Part shown: in pieces, positions 9,062 to 18,600 of the stretch
How positions within the stretch are numbered: position 1 is the stretch's first letter
How the letters are laid out: every line of letters starts with the position of its first letter
Notes under the pieces: generated by a model
Seen by the model: only the letters and a program-made list of their open reading frames with translations
Database searches by the model: none
What the model was told of the DNA's origin: nothing
Position numbers and translations under genes: made by a program
NCBI RefSeq assembly: GCF_900129385.1
Contig: NZ_FQVO01000015.1
Location: 19,288 to 83,287, forward strand
DNA length: 64,000 nt
Direction of reading: 5' to 3'
Origin: Chryseobacterium takakiae
GTDB taxonomy: Bacteria; Bacteroidota; Bacteroidia; Flavobacteriales; Weeksellaceae

Positions 9062-12000
9062 CTATAATCTCATTTTCTGCCTTGGCAGACCAATCTCCTG
9101 TTCTTGTGGATAGGGCTTTCTTTGCGTCATGCTTATATCTTCACGAAGCATTCCTGCAACCTCCAGTGATTTGGACCTGTCCATAGAATATCGAGGGTCC
9201 GGAATAAAAGGCATCTTGGCCATTTTATGAATGGTGATCGTCGGAAAATGAAAGTCTACTTCGACAGTCCCCAATAGCAGATAGCATCCGCCGCCCTGAA
9301 AAGGATATTCTTCCAGACAATTGGGAAAATGCGCCGTGTCAAAATATTCACCTTCAGCATCAATCCAGGTTCCAAAGAACATAGCTCCTTTTTTAGTAGG
9401 AACGTGCTTTCTGGAGATCAGATATGCCAGCATCTTAACCTGTTGTTTGTGAAATTTGGTAAGATCTTTCGCCATCACACTGCCCCGGTATTTTGTCTGT
9501 AATAAATCAAATGGGCTGAACGATACAGGGAAACCAAGGATCTCAATCTCGTCAAAGGCATCTTCAAACGGATCTCTTTCGATGGCAGGAAGCTGATATT
9601 CTTTCGTGGCTTCTTCAAGCAGGGTTAGCTGCCTGTTATCCGGTCTGTGTCCTGCCATCAGAAACCGGGCTTCAATGAGAAGCTCATGCTTTTGTTTTCC
9701 GGTAAACCTGAAAGCACCGATAAATATCAGGATCTGCAAGGTTTCAATACCGATAGGAATCCTTTTGAAAAAATTCTCCAGAGAAGTAAAGTTTCCATGA
9801 TCTTTTCTTTCTTCCGGAATCATCTGTGCAATCCTTCCTTCCAGTCTCTCAATATGCATCAAACCCAGATATACATCTGTACCATACACTGTTGTCTTGA
9901 ACTCACTGAGGTTAACACATGGATTATGAATGATAGCACCGGACATTTTCGCTTCATGGACATAGACCTCTGTACGGTAAAATCCACCCCCGTTATTAAT
10001 GGCACAAACCATAAACTCAATAGGGTAGTACACTTTCAGATATAAGCTCTGGTAGCTTTCGACCGCATAAGAAGCCGAGTGTGCTTTACAGAAGGAATAC
10101 CCGGCAAACGATTCGATCTGCCGGTATACTTCTTTTGACAACTGTTCGGGATGCCCCAATTCCTTACAGGATTCAAAAAAATGGTCCTTCACTTTCTGTA
10201 ATGCGGATAGTGATCTGCCTTTGCCGCTCATGGCCCTGCGCAGAACATCGCCGTCAGTTGCGGAAAGTCCACCGAAGTGCAAAGCTATTTTGATGACATC
10301 TTCCTGGTAAACCATAATACCATAGGTTTCCCCTAGTTCCTGTTCAAAGACATCATGAAAATATTCAAACTTGTCGGGATTATTATGCCTGAAAATATAC
10401 TCCCGCATCATCCCGCTCTGCGCTACACCCGGGCGGATAATGGAAGAGGCTGCTACCAAAACCTTGTAATTTTTACATTTTAATCTTCTCAAGAGCCCCC
10501 GCATTGCCGGACTTTCGATATAAAAACAGCCTATCGTCTTACCTATGCTTAGGAATTCATTGCACCGGGCTTCATTTTTGGAGAGGGTCGTGTCTTTGAT
10601 GTCCACGGTGATTCCTCTTTTTTTCCGGATCAAATCTACCGTATCTTTGATGGTCCCCAAACCTCTCTGTGAGAGAATGTCAAACTTTTCAAGACCAATG
10701 GATTCTGCAGTATGCATGTCAAACTGGACGATCGGAAAGCCTTTCGGCGGCATCTCCAAAGCTGAATAATTCGTAATTGGTTCTTCAGATATCAGGATCC
10801 CGCAGGAGTGCATGCTTCTCTGGTTAGGGTATTTCTCCAGCATTTTTCCGTAATAATGCACCGATCTGAAAACGGAATTGTTATCATGCTGATCCATTGG
10901 CTTTCCGGCTAGGACATCCAGTTCGTCCTTCGGTAGGCCAAAGGCTTTTCCTACCTCCCGGAAGATCGACCGGTATTTGAATTCTACATTGGTCCCGCAG
11001 AAAGCCACATGGTTTTTGCCGTATTTCTTGAAAATATATTCAAGGATAACGTCCCGGGTTTGCCAACTCCAGTCAATGTCAAAATCAGGCGGAGTTTTAC
11101 GATTGAGATTTAAAAAACGCTCAAAATACAGATCCAGTTCCAAAGGACATATATCGGTGATACCGATACAGTAACTCACAATAGAATTGGCACCGCTGCC
11201 ACGGCCGACGTGCATAAAGCCCATCCGATTGCTGTATTGGATAATATCCCAAGTGATCAGGAAGTACCCACAGAAATTAAGCTGGTCAATAACTTTCAAT
11301 TCCTTATTAACCCTAGCGACCGCATCGGAATTTCCATCGGGGTATCTTTTCTTCAGCCCTTCAAAGGCCAATTGTGTCAACAGCTCAAAATCCTGTTCCT
11401 TACTGTCGGTAAAATATTTTTTGTTCTTAGGAGTGGAAAAGTCGAAATCAAAACTGCAGCTGTTGACCAGGTATTTTGTATTCTCAATGATTTGGGGATA
11501 GGGCTTATAGGAATTCAGAAGCTGTTTTTTGTCGGTAAAGGTTTCTGTGCTTGTACAGTAATCCCTTTCTGAGAGTTTACTGATCAGGGTATTTCCATCG
11601 ATCGCCCTTAAAATCTTATGCAGCTCGTATTCTTCCGTACCGTCAAAAGTTACGGGGTGTAGGATAACCATCTTTGTAATCCATTTTTTCATTTCAGGTC
11701 TTACTAAAAGATTCAGTTCATCCTGTCTGATCCCGATAAACTCATTCTCACGCAATATTTCAGGCATGTTGTTCAAAGGATAGATTATATAGGTATGCTC
11801 AAATGATGGGTTTATTCTGGGAATAGCGATGTTGTCACAGTTGTAACCGGTCAATAGCCTGTTAATTTCAGTGATTCCCATAGCATTCTTAGCCAGGCAG
11901 ATATAATACAGCTCATTTTCCGCTCTGATTTCTGCACCGACGATGGGTTTGATATGATGCTCCTGGCACAGTCTATAAAAATCATATATCCCCGTGACCG

Positions 12001-12118
12001 TATTGATGTCGGTCAAAGCCAGTACTTTAATATTCAAATCCACGGCCTGCCTCACCAAATCCTCTAGGGAAATAGTGCCGTACCGAAGGCTGTGATAAGA
12101 ATGGCAGTTGAGAAACAT
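9062..12118 (-). CDS. dnaE2: Error-prone type DNA polymerase III alpha subunit (DnaE2/ImuC-like)
   Basis: 1018 residues, shorter than the replicative DnaE (~1160) and close to the damage-induced DnaE2 class. It has an N-terminal PHP domain (NCHSYHSLRYG at the start). The C-family catalytic motif PDFDID lies near residue 345, the third acidic site (GLEKFDIL) near 475, then a helix-hairpin-helix region and a C-terminal OB-fold. The tau-binding tail of the replicative enzyme seems missing. The gene starts 14 bp after the Y-family polymerase gene on the same strand, so the two form an operon controlled from the 13.3 kb intergenic operator. Expected role: extension past lesions and mutagenic synthesis during DNA damage. 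It could serve host or plasmid survival after UV. Confidence 0.88.
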   Translation of the reverse strand: MFLNCHSYHSLRYGTISLEDLVRQAVDLNIKVLALTDINTVTGIYDFYRLCQEHHIKPIVGAEIRAENELYYICLAKNAMGITEINRLLTGYNCDNIAIPRINPSFEHTYIIYPLNNMPEILRENEFIGIRQDELNLLVRPEMKKWITKMVILHPVTFDGTEEYELHKILRAIDGNTLISKLSERDYCTSTETFTDKKQLLNSYKPYPQIIENTKYLVNSCSFDFDFSTPKNKKYFTDSKEQDFELLTQLAFEGLKKRYPDGNSDAVARVNKELKVIDQLNFCGYFLITWDIIQYSNRMGFMHVGRGSGANSIVSYCIGITDICPLELDLYFERFLNLNRKTPPDFDIDWSWQTRDVILEYIFKKYGKNHVAFCGTNVEFKYRSIFREVGKAFGLPKDELDVLAGKPMDQHDNNSVFRSVHYYGKMLEKYPNQRSMHSCGILISEEPITNYSALEMPPKGFPIVQFDMHTAESIGLEKFDILSQRGLGTIKDTVDLIRKKRGITVDIKDTTLSKNEARCNEFLSIGKTIGCFYIESPAMRGLLRRLKCKNYKVLVAASSIIRPGVAQSGMMREYIFRHNNPDKFEYFHDVFEQELGETYGIMVYQEDVIKIALHFGGLSATDGDVLRRAMSGKGRSLSALQKVKDHFFESCKELGHPEQLSKEVYRQIESFAGYSFCKAHSASYAVESYQSLYLKVYYPIEFMVCAINNGGGFYRTEVYVHEAKMSGAIIHNPCVNLSEFKTTVYGTDVYLGLMHIERLEGRIAQMIPEERKDHGNFTSLENFFKRIPIGIETLQILIFIGAFRFTGKQKHELLIEARFLMAGHRPDNRQLTLLEEATKEYQLPAIERDPFEDAFDEIEILGFPVSFSPFDLLQTKYRGSVMAKDLTKFHKQQVKMLAYLISRKHVPTKKGAMFFGTWIDAEGEYFDTAHFPNCLEEYPFQGGGCYLLLGTVEVDFHFPTITIHKMAKMPFIPDPRYSMDRSKSLEVAGMLREDISMTQRKPYPQEQEIGLPRQKMRL

Positions 12119-12132
12119 AGGATGAAGATATT

Positions 12133-13275
12133 TTATTTTAGAAAACCGGATGCTCTTCCCACACTCGATGCCCCGAACCTGTTCTTGATCCTGTCCATGG
12201 TTTGGTATAAAGAGATCAGTTCTTCAGTATCCTCGAACAGATCCATTTGATGACAGCCATGAACAAGACCGGTAAAACGGACCCCGATTAACCGGATTCG
12301 AATTCTCCGAGTATATACTTTATTGAACAGTTCAAGAACAACACGAAGTAGGGTATGATCGGCAGAGGTATACGGGATCCTGCATTGCTTAGTTTCCGTA
12401 TCGAAATTGGAATACCTGATCTTAACGGTTACCGTTGAAGTCAGCCACTTTTCCTGCCGCAGCTGAAAGGAAAGCTTTTCCACCATTCCGGAGAGGATGC
12501 TTCTGATCTGTTGTACATCGATCGTATCCTCTGAAAACGTATCTTCGGTGGATATGGATTTCCTTTCGGAATAGGGAACTACTGGCGTGTCATCAATACC
12601 ATTAGCCTTTTTCCAAAGTACCGTTCCATTTTTTCCAATCAGTTGCTGAAGCACTTCCACAGGCATTTCAGAAAGTGTCTGTATGGTTTTTACGCCTAAT
12701 CTTGAAAAAAGATTAAACGTCTCGGTCCCAACCATCGGAATCTTCTTGATGGACAGCGGATTTAAGAAGTTCCGGATATGAGGAGCACTGACCTCTAATC
12801 TTCCTGTCGGCTTTGATTCACCCGTTCCGATCTTGGAAACGGTCTTGTTGGTAGAAAGAGCAAAGCTGATCGGTAGCCCCGTATTTTTAGTGACGGCATC
12901 GACAATTCCATTGGTCCACTGATAACATCCGAAGAACTGGTCCATTCCGGAAAGGTCAAGGTAAAATTCATCGATACTGGCCTTTTCCAATACCGGAACT
13001 TTTTCCTGAATCACTTCGGTCACCAGATGTGACATATTGGAATAATATTCCATATCTCCTTTAATGACCTTTGCTTCAGGACATAATCTTAATGCCATTT
13101 TAATCGGCATCGCACTTCGGACACCGAAATATCTCGCTTCATAAGAGCATGAGGCGACGACCCCACGGTCCCCGCCACCTATAATGACAGGCAGTTTCTC
13201 CAATTCGGAGTTCTTCAGCCGTTCACACGAGACGAAAAACGTGTCAAGGTCCATATGTGCAATTGCTCTTTCCAT
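12133..13275 (-). CDS. dinB: Y-family DNA polymerase (DinB/UmuC type)
   Basis: 380 residues. The catalytic motifs are intact: MDLDTFFVSCE at the N-terminus (first Asp) and KASIDEFYLDLSG near residue 100 (Asp-Glu pair), so unlike ImuB this is an active-type translesion polymerase. Finger, thumb and little-finger regions follow, and near residue 345 QMDLF is a typical beta-clamp binding motif. The little finger is short. The start ATG lies 55 bp from the divergent regulator start, and a TAAGTTTG box sits just upstream on the minus strand. With the DnaE2-like gene it forms a two-gene mutagenesis operon of the ImuB-DnaE2 or UmuC kind. Confidence 0.9.
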   Translation of the reverse strand: MERAIAHMDLDTFFVSCERLKNSELEKLPVIIGGGDRGVVASCSYEARYFGVRSAMPIKMALRLCPEAKVIKGDMEYYSNMSHLVTEVIQEKVPVLEKASIDEFYLDLSGMDQFFGCYQWTNGIVDAVTKNTGLPISFALSTNKTVSKIGTGESKPTGRLEVSAPHIRNFLNPLSIKKIPMVGTETFNLFSRLGVKTIQTLSEMPVEVLQQLIGKNGTVLWKKANGIDDTPVVPYSERKSISTEDTFSEDTIDVQQIRSILSGMVEKLSFQLRQEKWLTSTVTVKIRYSNFDTETKQCRIPYTSADHTLLRVVLELFNKVYTRRIRIRLIGVRFTGLVHGCHQMDLFEDTEELISLYQTMDRIKNRFGASSVGRASGFLK

Positions 13276-13310
13276 GGTACAAACTTAGTCACGTTTTTAA
13301 ACAAAAGTTG

Positions 13311-13336
13311 TATATTTGTTGTCATAAATTATGACA
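13311..13336 (+). promoter_or_regulatory. Promoter -7 box and LexA-like operator
   Basis: TATATTTG (13311-13318) fits the Bacteroidetes -7 box TAnnTTTG. It is followed at 13320-13336 by the perfect odd-centred palindrome TGTCATAAATTATGACA, which covers the presumed transcription start and the first ATG of the regulator gene. An operator here would let the S24 regulator repress itself and, across 55 bp, the divergent polymerase operon. Confidence 0.65.
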
Positions 13337-14116
13337 ATGTCGATTTTTTCAGATAACATCGTGTTTTTGAGAGGTCAAAAAAATCTGTCTCAGCATAAGC
13401 TGGCGGAGGAACTAATTTTGACCCGCTCAAGATATGTCTCTTATGAATATGGGGCAGCAGAACCGCCTATAGAGGTGCTGATAAGGATCTCCAAATACTT
13501 TAACATCAGTATTGATCTCCTAGTCACGGTGGACATCAGGAAGTTTCCTTTGGAGGAAATGGTCAATCTTCCCGGAAATAAAATCCTGTTACCTGTTGTA
13601 GTAGATCCAGAAGGAAACAATTATATCGAAATTGTCCCTCAGAAAGCATCAATGGGTTATCTGAAAGGATACAGTGATCCTGAATTTATTGAAAGTCTTC
13701 AGAAAATGCAGCTGCCCTTCTTAAAGAACGGGAAGTATCGGGCATTTTTAGCGGATGGCGATTCCATGCCACCTTTTGCCGACCAGTCGATTATTATCGG
13801 GGAGTATGTTGAAACACTGGAGAACCTGAAGATAAACAAAGAATATATTTTTGTTACCAGAGAAGGCATCACCTACAAAACCTTTCTGAAAAGAACCAAA
13901 AAGTCTATTATGGTATCAGCGGACAATTCATTGTATGAGCCGTACAACATTGCCCTCGAAGATATTGCTGAAATCTGGCGTTACGTCAGAGGCATACTTC
14001 CCCAGGATTATAAGCCCCACACACTTCCTGACGAGACCAACCTAAAACATCTGGTTGAAGAAGCAAAAAGAAGCATCAGCAACCTGGAAAGCAGCATTCT
14101 GAAATTAAATCATTAA
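13331..14116 (+). CDS. XRE-family regulator with S24 (LexA-like) peptidase domain
   Basis: 261 residues (or 259 if the second ATG at 13337 is used). Residues ~5-65 are an XRE helix-turn-helix (LSQHKLAEELILTRSRYVSYE). The C-terminal half is an S24 signal-peptidase-like domain with the Ser nucleophile in GDSMPP and the Lys general base in ITYKTFLKR. A likely self-cleavage segment is KASMGYLKGY near residue 115. Repressors of this kind cleave themselves when RecA filaments form on damaged DNA. Divergent position and the palindrome over its own start argue that it controls the dinB-dnaE2 operon. A short coiled tail ends the protein. An iteron copy follows directly after the stop. Confidence 0.85.
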   Translation: MTMSIFSDNIVFLRGQKNLSQHKLAEELILTRSRYVSYEYGAAEPPIEVLIRISKYFNISIDLLVTVDIRKFPLEEMVNLPGNKILLPVVVDPEGNNYIEIVPQKASMGYLKGYSDPEFIESLQKMQLPFLKNGKYRAFLADGDSMPPFADQSIIIGEYVETLENLKINKEYIFVTREGITYKTFLKRTKKSIMVSADNSLYEPYNIALEDIAEIWRYVRGILPQDYKPHTLPDETNLKHLVEEAKRSISNLESSILKLNH

Positions 14117-14117
14117 T

Positions 14118-14134
14118 ACCCCAAACATTCAGCA
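14118..14134 (-). repeat. Orphan iteron copy, minus orientation
   Basis: On the minus strand this reads TGCTGAATGTTTGGGGT, identical to the first unit of the array at 34594. It starts two bases after the regulator stop codon. Confidence 0.7.
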
Positions 14135-14258
14135 AAAGATTCTTTGTATTTAACAAGTATAATTTTCCTTATATTTAGAATGATCTGCTTTGCTCAATAT
14201 ATGTTTATTAATTTTAAAAGAAATATTTACTATAACTGTAGATATTGCTTATTAATAT

Positions 14259-14275
14259 TGCTGAATACTTGGTGT
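14259..14275 (+). repeat. Orphan iteron copy
   Basis: TGCTGAATACTTGGTGT. It shares the variant core ATACTT with the array unit at 34900. A 22-bp perfect palindrome begins 14 bp downstream. Confidence 0.65.
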
Positions 14276-14288
14276 TGCATTTTAAAAT

Positions 14289-14310
14289 AAATTAGTTATA
14301 TAACTAATTT
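14289..14310 (+). promoter_or_regulatory. 22-bp perfect palindrome, candidate operator
   Basis: Arms AAATTAGTTAT / ATAACTAATTT with no spacer. Related sequences (TAGTTATwTAACTA) recur at 28726, 29739, 30375 and, less perfectly, at 8258, 26457, 30028 and 31252, all in non-coding DNA ahead of accessory genes. A shared plasmid regulator is one explanation; AT-rich promoter DNA by chance is the other. Confidence 0.5.
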
Positions 14311-14422
14311 ATTCAAAATAATTAATTAGTGTTTTATAGTACAATTAATATTTTTATTATTTATTGATATTTTCATAAATTCGCAGAATAACATTTACGG
14401 AAAAATTAAAGCATTTGCTTTT

Positions 14423-14555
14423 CTTGTCAAGGAAACTGGTAATTTCAAATGAACACAAGAAATATGCAATGCTCATGCTACGGCGTGGGCGTGTTTATTT
14501 GTGTTCGGGTATACCAGTGCCTCTTGACAGTAAACATAGCTTCACGCTTTTTTTA
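14423..14555 (+). ncRNA. Candidate structured RNA / imperfect inverted repeat
   Basis: The outer arms TGTCAAG...ACTGGT (14425-14440) and ACCAGT...CTTGACA (14513-14529) pair. Inside them GAACACAA (14451-14458) pairs with TTGTGTTC (14499-14506), and the loop holds the GC-rich CTACGGCGTGGGCGTG. A CACGC-T7 run follows at 14543-14554. This is far more GC-rich and structured than the AT-rich DNA on both sides. A 65-codon frame across it is not convincing. I do not recognise the RNA family. Confidence 0.4.
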
Positions 14556-14595
14556 TTACCCGTTAATAAAAATCTAACTAACCATCAAATCAGGC

Positions 14596-14958
14596 ATGAC
14601 AAAAAGAATTAAAAGAAGAAATTCCGCGAATGAATTATATGATAATTATACTTTTCCTCAAAAGTTAATTCAATATCGAAATGGGATTCATATAACAGAG
14701 GGGATTTATGATATTGTCCACAATGAAAACTTTTCCCAAATCATAGACATTATTTGCCGACATAAGAAGAATTTCGAAGTAGAAATTTGGAAGTTTTCTA
14801 GACAACATGAGAACAGGTTTACTTTAATGGCAAGTAATACACTGAATATTCCTTTTCTTAAATTGGAGAATATAGAAGCAGATTTCTATTTTGATGATCT
14901 AATCTTAATAAAAAAGAATAGGTTAATATGTTTGCCTATAGAAGAAAATCTGTATTAA
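14596..14958 (+). CDS. Hypothetical protein, DUF6876-like pattern
   Basis: 120 residues, cytoplasmic. The order of motifs, HITEGIYDIV, IIDIICRHKK, VEIWKFSRQ and a C-terminal LICLPIEE, resembles small Bacteroidota mobile-element proteins of the DUF6876 kind (a DGV...L..H, LID.I.S.Q and LLLPSEY pattern). The similarity is by eye and moderate. It lies between the candidate structured RNA and the RHS operon, and its function is unknown. Confidence 0.5.
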   Translation: MTKRIKRRNSANELYDNYTFPQKLIQYRNGIHITEGIYDIVHNENFSQIIDIICRHKKNFEVEIWKFSRQHENRFTLMASNTLNIPFLKLENIEADFYFDDLILIKKNRLICLPIEENLY

Positions 14959-15104
14959 GCTGTCTTATATAAAAATATGGGGTTTTTACGGATTGACAAA
15001 ACTTTACCAATTAATTAGCTTAGCTCCCTTTAAAATAATTTTAGTTTTTAAAAATGGCAAATGTTGATCAAACCAATTATTTTATAATTGATAGAAATTA
15101 TATT

Positions 15105-15139
15105 ACGACAACTATTGTCGTGGCAGTCAAATACCTTTG
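15105..15139 (+). promoter_or_regulatory. Promoter and inverted repeat of the RHS operon
   Basis: A perfect inverted repeat with 7-bp arms, ACGACAA-CTA-TTGTCGT (15105-15121), is followed by a -7 box TACCTTTG (15132-15139), 66 bp before the first gene of the RHS operon. The repeat lies where the -33 region and a repressor site would be. Confidence 0.5.
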
Positions 15140-15204
15140 TCTTCTAAATACTAATTACTTCCCCATAATAACCATAAAATAATAGTAATATATATAATTT
15201 AAAC

Positions 15205-15672
15205 ATGAGAAAAAAAGTATTTTCGCTATTATCTCTTTTAATAGCCTTTTTGGGATTCTCCCAGACAACAGTGTATTTCAAATATGACGAAGCAGGAAAC
15301 CAACGATATCGAGGTCCTGATATTAATGGTAAACAAGCGTCTAAATCAGTTACAAACCCCGAATCGAAGAGCGCTTCTGTAAATCAACCATTCCTGGTTG
15401 ACGAAAAGACATTCTGGAAAAATGTTCGATTGTACCCGGTGCCGGTCAATGACATGCTTACCATCGATTGGACTGATGAATTAGACCAGCTGATCGAATC
15501 AGTTTCGCTTTATCAGCATAGTACTGTGCACTGGAAATTTCAGCAGCAAAATTTACCAAGTTTAAATAAACAGCTTAAAATTAATATGACAGGCTATGAC
15601 TGGGGCGTTTATGTTATACGCTTCACCTTAAAGGACGGAAGAATTTTCAGCAAAAACATCACCAAAAGATAA
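15205..15672 (+). CDS. Small T9SS-exported protein with sorting domain
   Basis: 155 residues. A signal peptide (hydrophobic run ending GFSQ) is followed by a short RHS-like phrase (YFKYDEAGNQRYRG) and a C-terminal type A sorting domain: YPVPVNDMLTIDW at about residue 76, and GVYVIRFTLKDGRIFSKNITK at the end, the usual Por/T9SS signal. It should cross the outer membrane through the type IX system and be anchored or released. Seven bases separate it from the giant RHS gene, so it is probably its accessory, for example in surface display. Confidence 0.8.
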   Translation: MRKKVFSLLSLLIAFLGFSQTTVYFKYDEAGNQRYRGPDINGKQASKSVTNPESKSASVNQPFLVDEKTFWKNVRLYPVPVNDMLTIDWTDELDQLIESVSLYQHSTVHWKFQQQNLPSLNKQLKINMTGYDWGVYVIRFTLKDGRIFSKNITKR

Positions 15673-15678
15673 CACAAT

Positions 15679-18600
15679 ATGAAATTATATACTAAAAAGA
15701 AATTCCTCTCGTCCATTGTGTTTTTGATTATTTCAATAATGGGCACCGCACAAACAACCCCTTTGCCGAAATTTCATGATACCAAAGGAAATATTGACGT
15801 TGATGGAAGCGGGCAACTTCAATTTTCACTACCAATCGCTCTGCCGCCCGGGGTCAAAAACGTTACACCTCAAGTAAGTCTTGTTTATACAAGCGGCGCA
15901 TCCAATGGCATCGCCGGGTATGGATGGAATATAGCTGGTCTTTCCTCTATTTCAAGAACCGGAAAAAATATCGAAAAGGATGGTGAAATGAAAGGGGTTC
16001 AATTAGATTATTCTGATTATTACATTTTCGACGGCCAAAGGCTTGTACTGAAATCGGGAGAGTATGGAAAAGATGGTGCAGAATACGTCACTGAAAAATT
16101 TTCAAATACAAAAATTAGATCCCTCGGCACAATTGCCGGCCAGACGTGGAAAGGACCGGAATATTGGGAAGTCACCTTTGCCGACGGTTCACAGGCCTGG
16201 TATGGAGCATTGGGTTCCGGTGATAGTAATGGTCGAACTCCTTTGGAATATAATATTGTAAAGTGGAAAGATGCACAGGGTAATTATATTACCTACAATT
16301 ATATGCAGTCCGCAGCAAGCAATGTGGCGGTAGTATCTTCCATTAAATGGGGCGGAAATGAAGTGTTAAACAAACCACACTTTAATGAAGTTCTGTTTAA
16401 CTATAATTCAACAACTACAAGAAGTCTGGTAGAGCAATCGTACGTCACTGGCATTTCCTTTATTCAGGATAAGCTATTAAATTCTATTGTGGTTAAAACC
16501 AATAATTCTCAATACAAAAAATATGAAGTCATTTACAAATCTGATGACACCAGGTATCAGTTTGTCGATAAAATACAGGAATACAATGCAGATAATGAAC
16601 CTGCTAATCCGGTAGAATTTACATCACCGCTAAACTACTCTACTCATAGCAATATCAGTTCGCCAGGATGGCCTAACTTCACTAATTTTGTATTGAGTGG
16701 TGATTTCAGTGGAAGAAATACTACATCTTTCATTACAAACGGAAATCCGTTAGGAATTGGCCCCAATGGTTATTATTTAAGTTACGACCCTGTTATTTCT
16801 TCGACGGAATTCTACCTGGGAACAGAGAATATTTTTACAAATGGTGCTGCGATCACTATAAAAGATGCGAACGGTATTGTAGGCAGCAGACAGGGAATTG
16901 TATCATACTCAATTAACGGAACAACGAACGATTTAACCGTAAAATACTATCTTGTTGATTTATCAAAGACTATTTATGGACAATCACAGGCAAATTATCA
17001 AAATGCACTGAGCTTGGTATCGACTAAAGTAATACCTGGGAATTTATGGAATGAAGACGAACAGGTTTTTACGCCTAGCCCCTATAATATTCATAGGAAA
17101 AAAACAACAATCAAAAGAGTTATCCCTTACGATGTTGATGGGGATGGAGTACAGGAAGTTCTGATTGAAAAAAATATCAAGACCACCGATACATGGTGCT
17201 ACGGTCAGGATCTGGAGGCTAAGTCAGAAAACTTGCTACCTCCAGCCGGAACCTGCGAAACTATAAGTTTTGATGAGAGTAAATATATTGTTGTTAAACA
17301 GCAGGATGATACCTTTCCATTTTTTCAATTTAACCTTGATAAAAGTGAAAACCTTATATTCGGCGATTTTAATGGAGATGGAATAGATGATATCGCAAAA
17401 TCTTTCCTTACATCAGGAACTGTTGTCAATGGAGAATCTGTGCCCGTCAACATTTTACGTGCCTACAATATAAAAAAGAATGATCAGGGAAATCTTGCAC
17501 TATCAGAAGTTTATTCTGATGATTACTACGGGCTTTCGTCCCAGGTGCAAATAGGTGACTTTAATGGTGACGGCATCTCGGATTTATTTGTGAGAACGAA
17601 CACGAACGACCATTATTTTATCAATTTAAGTACCGGGAAAAATTTTGTAAAGCTTCCTTATTTTAATGATTTCATAGCAACTTCGAGTTATACCAGTTCT
17701 CAGGCAGGCAATTATTTGACGGCGAAGGTCTTGGATATTAATAAAGATGGAAAATCGGATATTGTAAATTTCAGTACATATTATAATATTTCATCTCCAA
17801 ATGCTCATACCTCTATTGTTATGTATGTGAGTGAGAACCATGGTTATCTGAACGGAAGAGTTCAATTTGAGTCTAACGAGTTGGTGACCTATGGTAATAG
17901 CGGAGCATATATTTACAGAGAGGTTTTAGGAATACGACAAAATGAGTTTTATATTTATTCGCCGTCAAACACACCTGGCGAAGGGACACTCTTTCCGTAT
18001 GAGCATTACTCAAATCTTCGCAACAAACCAATCGATAAAGTTAAACAGGCAGGATTTACAACATTAATTGGCTATTCTAATTCCTTTTCAGCTACACAAA
18101 ATGGTTATTACAATACCGTGCAACCCGTACAATATCCTTTAATGGAACTAGGGACAGTAAATTCAAATGTAGTTACCCATCTCAGTGAAAGTGATAATCA
18201 GCCAAATGTTTCTAGAATAAAATTGTTCCGCTACCGTGGACTTGTTATAAACCTTCACAATAAAAAGTCTGTTGGTTTCAGACAAATGGCAAGTTCTTCA
18301 TGGAATTCAAAAATTTATCCTACGAATAATTTCGTTACCACGTATATATGGTCAGGAACAGAAACCGATCCATTAAAAGAGGGGGTTCCCGTTAAGGAAT
18401 GGTCTATCAGAACCAATGATGAAAGTAAAGTGTTTCCGTCAGATCTCTCTGAAAACAACCCCCAATTGCTAAGCTTTAAATCCACAACCTACCAAATCGA
18501 TAAGCTCGTGAATGGTCAGGTGATGGCAACCATTCCCGCTGCCGACAAGCCAAAAGTTATTACGGCGATTCTTCCAAAAACAAGCAGAGGGAAGGATTTC

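Noticed and set aside
11187..11572. Overlapping plus-strand frames inside the DnaE gene
   Set aside because: They are shadows of a long, motif-rich polymerase gene on the minus strand.
14415..14612. 65-codon plus-strand gene
   Set aside because: It crosses the structured inverted repeat, has no motif, and overlaps the better supported gene at 14596.
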